A stretch of 64,000 nt of DNA, taken from an uncultured Clostridia bacterium. GTDB taxonomy: Bacteria > Bacillota > Clostridia > Oscillospirales > CAG-272. Both the position numbers and the translations under genes were made by a program. Where the stretch lies: the NCBI GenBank assembly GCA_947630625.1, contig CANRIL010000006.1, forward strand, positions 1-64,000, in the 5' to 3' direction. The notes beneath the pieces are model-generated. The model saw only the letters and a list, made by a program, of their open reading frames with translations, searched no databases and had not been told where the DNA came from. Below, piece by piece: positions 39,059 through 47,562 of this stretch (positions within the stretch are counted from its first letter, which is position 1; each line of letters starts with the position of its first letter).

Positions 39059-40468
39059 ATGAGGCGGGTATTATGTATTATGCTTGCGGCAGTGATGCTC
39101 ATATGTATGCCGTCGTGCCAAAAGCCGGATGAGACGGTGGGGAACGATTCCGGCGAACATGATGCCGTGTCCGGGGCTGTCGGCGAAAACGACCCACCCA
39201 AAACGCCCGAAAATTATGCCGAAAAATATAGCGCTCTTTATAGTGACGACACTGTTTACAATACGAACATGTATACGGGGTACAGCCTATATTTTACAGT
39301 TTCGGTGAAAAGAAGCGATCCCAGTGTGAAGACTTTAGCCGAAGTTCTTCTTGACAGCCCCGGGGAAGCGCTTTATGCACACGAAGACCCGACATGCAGA
39401 CATTCGGACGGAACATGCCCGATGGCAATGGAAAACTGCCGGGGAACGAGTCAGAAGACGCTCATAGTGAATCCGAAAACAAGAAAGCTTCCGATCGTCT
39501 ATTATTTTAATGTTATAATGGTAACTGCTGAGGAGACTGTGGAGGGTTTTTACGGTGATAACGGCAATCTTGAGATAGGAGATACCGTAAAGTTTACGGA
39601 GGTAAGGGAATACGATGTTGAAACCGGGGATGTGAGAGTGGTGGCAACGATCCCGTATTCTCGTGTTTTAGACGCCTGGTGTTATCGCGGAAAGCTGTAT
39701 TTACAATCAGAGCGCACGGGCGGGAGATACAGATTCGGGGCCGTCGACCTTGCGACGGGAGAATTTAAAGACACGGAGATACCGGAGTCTGTATATATGA
39801 TAGGCATAACGAACGGCAGAATATGGTATATCTCGGTTTACAACATTATAGGAAGCTGCTCGCCGCAGCTGACCGATTATCGCGATGAATATAATATCGG
39901 GGCCTCCGAATGCAGGAAGGGATATCTTGGCAACACATTATGCGGGCGCGCCGGAGACGGAGTCATATATTATGAGCGTGACTGCCGCCATCGGGATGAG
40001 CTTGCGGACGATCCGAATACAGATTGGTACATGGTTTCGGATCTATACATGCTCAAGGCAGACGATATAGAAGCCGGGGCTGTGTCTGTCGCTAAGGACG
40101 TGCTCGCGTTTGATATATGCGAGGGAGATTTATATTATACTCAGTTTGATTATAAGGAATTCGGCATGACGACGCTTGACGGCGGAAAGCATGAATTTAT
40201 GATGCGGTCATACGACGGAGGTTCGCTTTACAAATACGATCACAATACGGGCGAAAATGTCACATGCTACAAAGATATAGGCGTAGGGGTTGAGTGGTAT
40301 CCGTTGGACCTTGAAGTGGTTGACGGGAAAGCAATATTCTACGGTCTGCGTTATCGCGATTTTGAGGGCTGCGAGTCTTATGATGGCCGTGACAACATCT
40401 GTGTTGCGGATATTGAAACGGGCAAGTGGTTCCCCGCCTACTCGTCGATTTACATGATAGATGAATGA
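39059..40468 (+). CDS. Lipoprotein of unknown function
   Basis: Lipobox MPSC; 469 aa. Confidence 0.8.
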   Translation: MRRVLCIMLAAVMLICMPSCQKPDETVGNDSGEHDAVSGAVGENDPPKTPENYAEKYSALYSDDTVYNTNMYTGYSLYFTVSVKRSDPSVKTLAEVLLDSPGEALYAHEDPTCRHSDGTCPMAMENCRGTSQKTLIVNPKTRKLPIVYYFNVIMVTAEETVEGFYGDNGNLEIGDTVKFTEVREYDVETGDVRVVATIPYSRVLDAWCYRGKLYLQSERTGGRYRFGAVDLATGEFKDTEIPESVYMIGITNGRIWYISVYNIIGSCSPQLTDYRDEYNIGASECRKGYLGNTLCGRAGDGVIYYERDCRHRDELADDPNTDWYMVSDLYMLKADDIEAGAVSVAKDVLAFDICEGDLYYTQFDYKEFGMTTLDGGKHEFMMRSYDGGSLYKYDHNTGENVTCYKDIGVGVEWYPLDLEVVDGKAIFYGLRYRDFEGCESYDGRDNICVADIETGKWFPAYSSIYMIDE

Positions 40469-40519
40469 TGTATACGGTTGACGGCGCTTGATCGAGGGAA
40501 TTTTTCTGGGGAGGGTGAG

Positions 40520-43048
40520 ATGAAATTAGTTCAATATGAGCTTCGGAAGCTCCGCGGTATCAGGTATCTTTGGGTCATGCTCGTCGTTTTCGCGGTATTT
40601 TGCGCGGGTACGTTTTATTTTCAGTACAGGACGTTTGCCGCGGTGGGAAAGAACAGCGCGGAATTTGACAGCGCCGTCAAGACGCTCGCTAAAGAATATA
40701 TGAACGACACCTCCCGGCTCGATCGCGTCCGCACCGAATATGAGATAAATTCGCGGATGATCGGGGACGCGAAAGATGAGCTGAACGCAAAATATGAGGC
40801 GCAATACGGAGTTGATTATATTTTCGACGACAGCCTGATGAAGCTTTACAGCTCCGAATGCGATCGGATAGAACGCGAATTTGAATATAAAAACACGCTC
40901 GGTTTCTATGAAAACGACGGCGAGGAGATACCGGACATTGAGCTCTACCGCGGCGTGATCGCGTACCTCTCCGATCAAACCGAATTCCGGAATCACATAG
41001 AGCAGGTCGTCCGCACGTCCGACCTGAATCTTCACCGCATCGAGATTCGCGGCGGCATCGGAACGCCGCTGCACGAGTATCAGCTCCATTTCAACACGAT
41101 TTACAAGCGCGTCGCCGACAACGTCTATTTCGAGGGACCTAAAGCGGGAGCGGGATGGAATTTTTACTATGAATTCGATTCGACCCCCGTGTTCATTTTC
41201 CTGTTTCTTGTCCTCGCGTCCGGCGCCGTATTTTTGAATGAGCGCGCGTGCGGCACGCTCAGCATCATACGCATCACACGCAAGGGAAGGCTCAAAACGG
41301 CGCTCGCGAAGCTGGCGGCGCTCATCATTCTCGATATATTTGCCGTCATCGTATTCACGCTCGCGGTGACGCTGACGTGTGCCGCGATGTTTGACATGTC
41401 GGGCGGCAACATGCCGATACAGTCACTGCTAGACATGTGGAACTGCCCGTATCTCGTCTCGATTTGGGGATTCTGGCTGATGCAGCTGCTGATGCGGTGT
41501 TTCTGTGCCGTCGTATTCTCATGTATTTCCGCCGCTGCCGCCGCGATATCGCTTTCCCCGCCGATAACATACGCGGTCGGCGCGCTCGTTTTGACGGGAA
41601 ACATGATCGTCAATTATATAATCACGTTCAACGACGCGATAAGGATCAACCTTATCGGCATGGCGTCGATGGACGCGATCGCGGATTACAGCGAAATTCT
41701 TGTATTCGGTCACTACCATTCGACGCTTCTGACCGGTATCGTATTTTTCGCCGCCGTCGCCGTGCTCACGGCGGCAGCCGCCGTATTTTTCGGCATGAGG
41801 CGGAGCGCGGTTCCGTCAACGGCGCGCCTTCGCGGCTTTGTGTTGTCGGTAAAGCGCCGCGTCGGCGGCGCGATATCGCGCGGGAGCGGGAAAAAGGCGG
41901 ACGGAGATGCTGTGCGCGATAAGTCCCGAACGAAGGGAAAAGGGAGTGTGACATCGCTTTACGCATGGGAGATTAGAAAATTGGCGACTCCCGGAGCCGC
42001 CGCGGTCGTGGCGGTGCTGTTTGCCGCGTCCGCGTACACGTCGTATGTGTTTTATACTGAAAAACCCGCGTTCACGCTGTCGGATTTCGAAGAATATCTC
42101 GGCGACGAGTGGCTTGGCGAGTTGACCGACGAGATGGCGGCAAAGATAAACGCTGAATATGATGAATTTGAGTACATTACGTCGACCGACACGTGGAACG
42201 AGAAGGCGGGGGAATATCTCTCCGGTCAGATAACGGAGGCGGAATTCGAGGAATACAGAAACAAATACTACGATATCATTGAATCGGGCGAGTCGACGGA
42301 GAGGCTGTTTGAGAGGTATAAATATCTTGACGAGCAGAAAAAGCTGACGGGCGTCAACGTCTGGGTCGTGCCGACGATCGGGCTTTCGCGGCTGTTCGCG
42401 AGGAACATAAACGTCTGGAGATTCGCCGCCGTGATCTTCATCTTCGCGCGTATGTATACGTGCGACTACGCGGGCAAAAGCTCGGAGGGCAACTTCGCCG
42501 CGCTGCTCCGCTCGACGAAGCGCGGCAGGCGCGATTCTTACCGCGCGAAGGTGTTGTCGATGCTGACGTTGTCCGTTATCCTGTCGCTGCTCTTTGAGCT
42601 GTCCGACCTTGCCGTCGGTATAGCGGTGACAGACCACATCGGGGAAATGCTCGCGGCGCCCGTGCTGTCAGTCCCGTCGTACGTCATGTTCACGGACGGG
42701 ATAACGGTCGGCGGATTTATCGCCGTGTCCGTGCTGCTGCGGACGCTGGCGACGGTCATTCTCGCCGCGCTGACGTGCGCGTCGTCGTTTTTGATGAAAA
42801 AACTGCCGCCCGCGCTGATCCTCACGTCCGTTTTCACGCTTGTGCCGTATGCGCTCGTTTATATGGGCGTCGGGGCGGTGCGCGCGGTCGATTTTACGCC
42901 GATGATAGCGGGAGGTCTGCTGCTTCTGCGTTCAGCCGAGCAGAACGTTTTCGGGCAGGTATACGCGTTCGCACTGCTGCTCGCCGCCGGATATATGGCG
43001 GTCGCCGCCGCGTCGTCGCTGTATGTCCGCTGGCGCACGGGGAAATAA
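40520..43048 (+). CDS. ABC-2-type permease-like membrane protein, internally duplicated
   Basis: Two modules starting MKLVQYELRKLRGIRYLWVML and SLYAWEIRKLATPGAAAVVAVL, each with large extracytoplasmic loop and TM bundle; start set at 40520. Confidence 0.7.
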   Translation: MKLVQYELRKLRGIRYLWVMLVVFAVFCAGTFYFQYRTFAAVGKNSAEFDSAVKTLAKEYMNDTSRLDRVRTEYEINSRMIGDAKDELNAKYEAQYGVDYIFDDSLMKLYSSECDRIEREFEYKNTLGFYENDGEEIPDIELYRGVIAYLSDQTEFRNHIEQVVRTSDLNLHRIEIRGGIGTPLHEYQLHFNTIYKRVADNVYFEGPKAGAGWNFYYEFDSTPVFIFLFLVLASGAVFLNERACGTLSIIRITRKGRLKTALAKLAALIILDIFAVIVFTLAVTLTCAAMFDMSGGNMPIQSLLDMWNCPYLVSIWGFWLMQLLMRCFCAVVFSCISAAAAAISLSPPITYAVGALVLTGNMIVNYIITFNDAIRINLIGMASMDAIADYSEILVFGHYHSTLLTGIVFFAAVAVLTAAAAVFFGMRRSAVPSTARLRGFVLSVKRRVGGAISRGSGKKADGDAVRDKSRTKGKGSVTSLYAWEIRKLATPGAAAVVAVLFAASAYTSYVFYTEKPAFTLSDFEEYLGDEWLGELTDEMAAKINAEYDEFEYITSTDTWNEKAGEYLSGQITEAEFEEYRNKYYDIIESGESTERLFERYKYLDEQKKLTGVNVWVVPTIGLSRLFARNINVWRFAAVIFIFARMYTCDYAGKSSEGNFAALLRSTKRGRRDSYRAKVLSMLTLSVILSLLFELSDLAVGIAVTDHIGEMLAAPVLSVPSYVMFTDGITVGGFIAVSVLLRTLATVILAALTCASSFLMKKLPPALILTSVFTLVPYALVYMGVGAVRAVDFTPMIAGGLLLLRSAEQNVFGQVYAFALLLAAGYMAVAAASSLYVRWRTGK

Positions 43049-43081
43049 AAAAATTATATCCGAGGCGGTGAAGCCGCTGAG

Positions 43082-43172
43082 GATATCGCAGAAAGGGAAT
43101 CTGCTGCGGATATCGCAGGAGGGAAACCGCTGGGAATATTGCAGAAGGTGAACCCTCTTGCAGATATCGCAG
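43082..43172. repeat. Degenerate ~27-bp tandem repeat, four copies
   Basis: GATATCGCAG/AATATTGCAG cores at 43082, 43109, 43135 and 43163. Confidence 0.7.
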
Positions 43173-43298
43173 GAGAACTGCCTGTTTCGCGGCAGGGAAA
43201 AGCCGCCGCGGCTGTGCTTTTGCGGCGGAGCCTTTCATTAAAGGCTTACGATAAATTTCCCGTCTATATGATAAAAGCCCCACCAATATAACCAATAT

Positions 43299-43331
43299 AA
43301 TAAAGGCTCCGCCGGAAGCGGAGCCTTTATT
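43299..43331. terminator. Bidirectional terminator downstream of pheT
   Basis: AATAAAGGCTCCGC-CGGAA-GCGGAGCCTTTATT. Confidence 0.8.
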
Positions 43332-43340
43332 GCGTAGAGC

Positions 43341-45743
43341 TTATTTATCTCTCAGCGCGATGCCGAGCTCGTCGGCGAGGGCGCGGAGCATTTTTTCGGT
43401 CACCTTGTCGGCGTCCTCGGCGGTCAGCGTTCTGTCGTCTGCGCGGAGCGTGACGCGGATGGTGACGCTCTTTTTGCCGACTCCGACCTGTATCCCGCGA
43501 TAAACGTCGATGACGACGGCGGATTTTACGAGGTGCCCGCCGGCGGCGGTGCAGATGTCCTCGATCCGTCCCGCCTCAAGCTCTTCGTCGCAGGAGAACG
43601 AGAAATCGCGCTCTATCGACGGATATTTCGGCAGATGGCGGAATTCGATGTGCGTTTCGCGGAGCGAATAGACGCGGTCAATGTCGATCTCGGCGGCGTA
43701 TATATCGCCGGACAGTCCATAGGCGGCGGCAGCGTCGGGATGGACGGCGCCGAGCGTGGCGAGCGTGTCCTCGCCGCACACGATGCGCGCGCACCTTCCG
43801 GGATGATACGACGGGTCGTCCGTGACCGTGACCGTCTTATATCCGGTCACACCCGCGAACATCAGCACGCGTTCGACGATCCCCTTGAGCGCGTAGAAAT
43901 CCCCGCTGTCGTATGAGCCGATAACGAGAACGCGGCGTTCGTCCGGCAGCTCGTCGGGCGAATTCGGGATATAAACGGTCGCGAGCTCGTACATCGCGGC
44001 GGATTTATTCTTGTGGTTCTGGTTGTGGGAGAGCACCTCGAGCATCGAGGGCAGCGCCGTCGTCCGCATGACGGACGTATCAAGCCCGAGCGGATTCGAT
44101 ATAACGACACAGTTCCGGCGCGCGTCATCCTCAGGCAGGCGGATCGCGTCATAGGAGCGCGGCCCGATGAACGAGAATGTCATCGCTTCCCAGAGCCCCA
44201 TGCCGCAGAGCAGCGAATGAAGCTCCGCGTCAAACTGCTGGCGCTCGGTCCTGCCGCCCTCCGCCATGCGCATCAGCGGCAGCGTCGTTTCGACTTCGTT
44301 ATAGCCGTGCATGCGGATGATCTCCTCGGCGATATCGCTCATACATTCGACATCGCCGCGCCACGACGGAACGGTGATCGTGTCCCCGTCGACGCCGAAG
44401 GAGAGCTTGCGAAGGATGTTTTCCATATATTCGCGCGAAAGCGAGACGCCGAGGAACGCGTTTATGCGCTCCGGCTCAAACTTCACGGTGCGGACGGGAC
44501 GTTTGCCCGGATATTCGTCGATCACGCCGTCAACGACATCTCCGGCGTCGAGCAGGCGGACGAGCTCGCAGGCGCGAAGGAGCGCGGGCATCGCGTTTTC
44601 GGGGTCCATGCCCTTTTCAAAGCGCCCGGAGCTTTCGGTGCGGATGTTCATCGCCTTTGCGGTGCGGCGGATTGAAACGCCCTCGAAATTTGCCGATTCG
44701 AATATGACCGTGTGCGTGTCGTCGCGAATTTCGCTGTTCGCGCCGCCCATAACGCCGGCAAGCGCGACGGGCTTGTGTTCGTCGGCAATGACGAGCATCG
44801 AGGAGGTGAGCGGCACGTCGTCGGCGTTTATGTCGAGCGAGCGGTAAAGCTCGCCGTCATGAGCGCGGCGGACGCGGATGTGGGCGCCGTCGAGGCAGCC
44901 GTAGTCAAACGCGTGCATCGGCTGACCGTATTCGAGCATGACATAGTTCGTGATATCGACGATGTTGTTGATCGGGCGGACGCCGAGCGCGCGCAGACGC
45001 ATCCTCATCCAGAGCGGGGACGGCGCGATCCTGACGTTTTTGACCGCCTTCGCGCAGTAGCGTGGGCAGAGGTCGGGGGCCTCGATATCGACCTTGATAT
45101 AATTCGTCACGTCGTCGCCGTCGCCGACGGGCGGGACCTCGGGTGTCGGTATATTATACGGGCGGTCAAAGCTGACGGCGGCCTCCTTCGCGAGCCCGAT
45201 GACGGAGAGGCAGTCGGGGCGGTTCGGCGTGATCTCGTAGTCGAATACGACATCGGAGAGCAGCAGCGCTTCGCGTATGTCCTCGCCGATGCTGTTGGCA
45301 AATTCTTCGCCGAGGATGCAGATGCCGCTGTTGTCGTTGCCGGGCATGTCGTGGCTCGTGAGTCCGAGCTCGCCGATAGAGCAGAGCATTCCGTCGGAGG
45401 GGAGCCCGCGCAGCTTGCCGGATTTGATCTTGACGCCGCCCGGCAGCGTCGCCGGAGCCTTTGCGGCGGGAACGATCGCGCCCTCAAACACGTTCTGCGC
45501 GCCCGTGATTATCTGCCGCGGCGAATCCTCGCCAACGTCCATCTGGCAGACGAGCAGGTGATCGGAGTCGGGGTGCTTCTCGATTGAAATTATGCGTGCG
45601 ACGACGACGTTTTCAATGTCCTCCGCCAGCCGCTCAAACGATTCGACCTTGCTTCCCGTGTCCGTCATGCGGTCGGAGAAGCGCTTCGGGTCTATATCAA
45701 TTACGTGTGTGAAATCCTCACACCAGCGATATGAAAGCTTCAT
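43341..45743 (-). CDS. pheT: Phenylalanine--tRNA ligase beta subunit
   Basis: EMAP-like tRNA-binding domain, B3/B4, FDX-ACB C-terminus; adjacent pheS. Confidence 0.97.
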   Translation of the reverse strand: MKLSYRWCEDFTHVIDIDPKRFSDRMTDTGSKVESFERLAEDIENVVVARIISIEKHPDSDHLLVCQMDVGEDSPRQIITGAQNVFEGAIVPAAKAPATLPGGVKIKSGKLRGLPSDGMLCSIGELGLTSHDMPGNDNSGICILGEEFANSIGEDIREALLLSDVVFDYEITPNRPDCLSVIGLAKEAAVSFDRPYNIPTPEVPPVGDGDDVTNYIKVDIEAPDLCPRYCAKAVKNVRIAPSPLWMRMRLRALGVRPINNIVDITNYVMLEYGQPMHAFDYGCLDGAHIRVRRAHDGELYRSLDINADDVPLTSSMLVIADEHKPVALAGVMGGANSEIRDDTHTVIFESANFEGVSIRRTAKAMNIRTESSGRFEKGMDPENAMPALLRACELVRLLDAGDVVDGVIDEYPGKRPVRTVKFEPERINAFLGVSLSREYMENILRKLSFGVDGDTITVPSWRGDVECMSDIAEEIIRMHGYNEVETTLPLMRMAEGGRTERQQFDAELHSLLCGMGLWEAMTFSFIGPRSYDAIRLPEDDARRNCVVISNPLGLDTSVMRTTALPSMLEVLSHNQNHKNKSAAMYELATVYIPNSPDELPDERRVLVIGSYDSGDFYALKGIVERVLMFAGVTGYKTVTVTDDPSYHPGRCARIVCGEDTLATLGAVHPDAAAAYGLSGDIYAAEIDIDRVYSLRETHIEFRHLPKYPSIERDFSFSCDEELEAGRIEDICTAAGGHLVKSAVVIDVYRGIQVGVGKKSVTIRVTLRADDRTLTAEDADKVTEKMLRALADELGIALRDK

Positions 45744-45764
45744 TTATAAAACTCCTTTCCGGAC

Positions 45765-46778
45765 TCAGAACTGCTGAAGGAAGCGCAGATCGTTTTCGTA
45801 GAACAGGCGCATGTCGTCTATGTGGTATTTGAGCATCGCAACGCGCTCAATGCCTATGCCGAATGCGAACCCGCTGTAAACGTCGGGGTCAATGCCGCAG
45901 CCGCGCAGCACGTTCGGGTGAACCATGCCGCAGCCAAGCACCTCGATCCAGCCCTCGTTTTTGCAGAGGCGGCAGCCCTCGCCGCCGCAGACGAAGCAGG
46001 AAACGTCGACCTCGGCGGACGGCTCCGTGTAGGGGAAGTGGTGCGGGCGGAAGCGAATGCGCGTTTCAGAGCCGAACAGCCCCTTTGCGAACGCGAGCAG
46101 CGTGCCGCGCAGATCGCCCATCGTTATGCCCTTGTCAACGACAAGTCCCTCGACCTGATGGAAAAGCGGAGAATGCGTCGCGTCAACTTCGTCGGAGCGG
46201 TAAACGCGCCCGGGCGAGATTATGCGTATCGGCGGCTTCGTCTTTTCCATCGTTCTGATCTGGACGCCCGATGTCTGCGAGCGCAGAAGGATTTTGTCCG
46301 TTATATAGAATGTGTCCTGCGTGTCGCGCGCGGGGTGTCCCTCCGGCATGTTGAGCGCCTGGAAATTGTAGTAGTCGAGCTCGACCTCCGGACCGTCTAC
46401 GATCGTGAAGCCCATGCCGAGGAAGATATCTTCCATGTCGCGCTGTGTCTGCGCGAGCGGATGCCGCTTGCCGACGGCGGGCAGACGTGCGGGCATCGTG
46501 ACATCAAGGCGCTCGGCGCGCAGCTTCGCCGCCTTTGCCTCAGCCTCGCGTTCGCTCTTGAGGCGCGTGATCTCGCCCTCGATATAGGCGCGTATCTCAT
46601 TCGCGAGCGCGCCGATCGCGGGGCGCTCCTCCGGGGAAAGCGCGCCCATCCCGCGCGTCACGGCTGTGAGCTCGCCTTTTTTGCCGAGGTAGCGGACGCG
46701 CAGCTCTTCAAGGTCGGCTGTGGCGGCGTGCAGCGCCTCTTCAGCCTCCTGCTTTATTTTAAGCAGCTTGTCTTTCAT
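45765..46778 (-). CDS. pheS: Phenylalanine--tRNA ligase alpha subunit
   Basis: [36 protein letters not shown]. Confidence 0.98.
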   Translation of the reverse strand: MKDKLLKIKQEAEEALHAATADLEELRVRYLGKKGELTAVTRGMGALSPEERPAIGALANEIRAYIEGEITRLKSEREAEAKAAKLRAERLDVTMPARLPAVGKRHPLAQTQRDMEDIFLGMGFTIVDGPEVELDYYNFQALNMPEGHPARDTQDTFYITDKILLRSQTSGVQIRTMEKTKPPIRIISPGRVYRSDEVDATHSPLFHQVEGLVVDKGITMGDLRGTLLAFAKGLFGSETRIRFRPHHFPYTEPSAEVDVSCFVCGGEGCRLCKNEGWIEVLGCGMVHPNVLRGCGIDPDVYSGFAFGIGIERVAMLKYHIDDMRLFYENDLRFLQQF

Positions 46779-46821
46779 TCGTTTTCATCCTTTCAAAGAC
46801 GGTGATTTATCTTTAATATTG

Positions 46822-47060
46822 AAAAAGCTCCGTCCCGACAATGGGACGGAGCTGTATTTCCGCGTTACCACCCAAATTCCCGCTTTCGCGGACACTTTGA
46901 TCGGCGTATAACGGCGCCTGCCCGCCGCGCACTACTGATTTTTCACGCGCGGAGCTCCGGGGCGAAATGCTCCACCGTCAGCGTTATGCGCCGTCCCAGC
47001 AAAAGGCGCTCTCTGTGATAACGCGGTCGACGGGGGCTGTCCCCATCAATGCTTTTATAT
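46822..47060 (-). ncRNA. T-box leader upstream of pheST
   Basis: T-box core GGGTGGTAACGCG on minus strand (46861-46873) followed by AGCTCCGTCCC-ATTGTC-GGGACGGAGCTTTTTC terminator (46825-46852); AGAGAGCG and TTC-containing stem I region upstream. Confidence 0.9.
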
Positions 47061-47072
47061 ATTTATGTGCGT

Positions 47073-47101
47073 ATTTTATCACGCCGACACTAAATTGTCA
47101 A
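47073..47101 (-). promoter_or_regulatory. Promoter of pheST T-box transcript
   Basis: Minus strand TTGACA-17-TAAAAT. Confidence 0.8.
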
Positions 47102-47150
47102 GTATTTTCCGTGAATAAACGGTTCGTTCGCAAGTTAATTCAGGAATAAA

Positions 47151-47480
47151 TTGGGGGGCGGATGTGCGCCGGAGGGGGATGGAGGCGGACGAGGGCGGAA
47201 AGGAAAAGGGGGCGCGGGGAAGGCTGGGCGGAGCGGCGAGAGGGGAACGGGCGCGGCTTGGCTGAAAGACCGAGCAAACGGAGAGGCGGAGCGGGGACAG
47301 ATGGGCAGAGCGGTCGAAAGGTGCGGCGGGACGGGGAAGGCGCACGAAAAAGCGGCACGCGGGGCGCGGGGGAGGATGGGCGGGGAGAGTGAAGCGGGAG
47401 CATCGCGTGGGGGCGGTGGAGCGGGGCGGGGCGCACGGAGAGGGCAGAGCGGGAGAGGCGCGGGCGGGGAAGCGACGCAG
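47151..47480. other. Purine(G)-rich low-complexity intergenic tract
   Basis: Plus strand almost entirely G/A with many GGGG/GGAGG runs; overlapping low-complexity ORFs on both strands. Confidence 0.7.
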
Positions 47481-47488
47481 GGAGGGGG

Positions 47489-47541
47489 GCGCGCACGCGG
47501 AGCGTGCGCGCAAAAAACCGCCGGGGCGGATGCCCCGGCGG
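47489..47541 (-). terminator. Tandem hairpins, terminator of giant surface protease
   Basis: CCGCCGGGGC-GGAT-GCCCCGGCGG then TTTTTT on minus strand, then GCGCGCACGC-GGA-GCGTGCGCGC. Confidence 0.8.
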
Positions 47542-47562
47542 AATTCTTTTATTGGTACGTAA

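Noticed and set aside
43082-43172. Possible CRISPR-like array
   Set aside because: Repeats are degenerate, contiguous (~27 bp period with no unique spacers) and no cas genes are present.
47079-47513. Low-complexity Pro/Arg/Ser ORFs on both strands
   Set aside because: Produced by the purine-rich tract, overlapping the pheST promoter; no RBS or protein-like composition.
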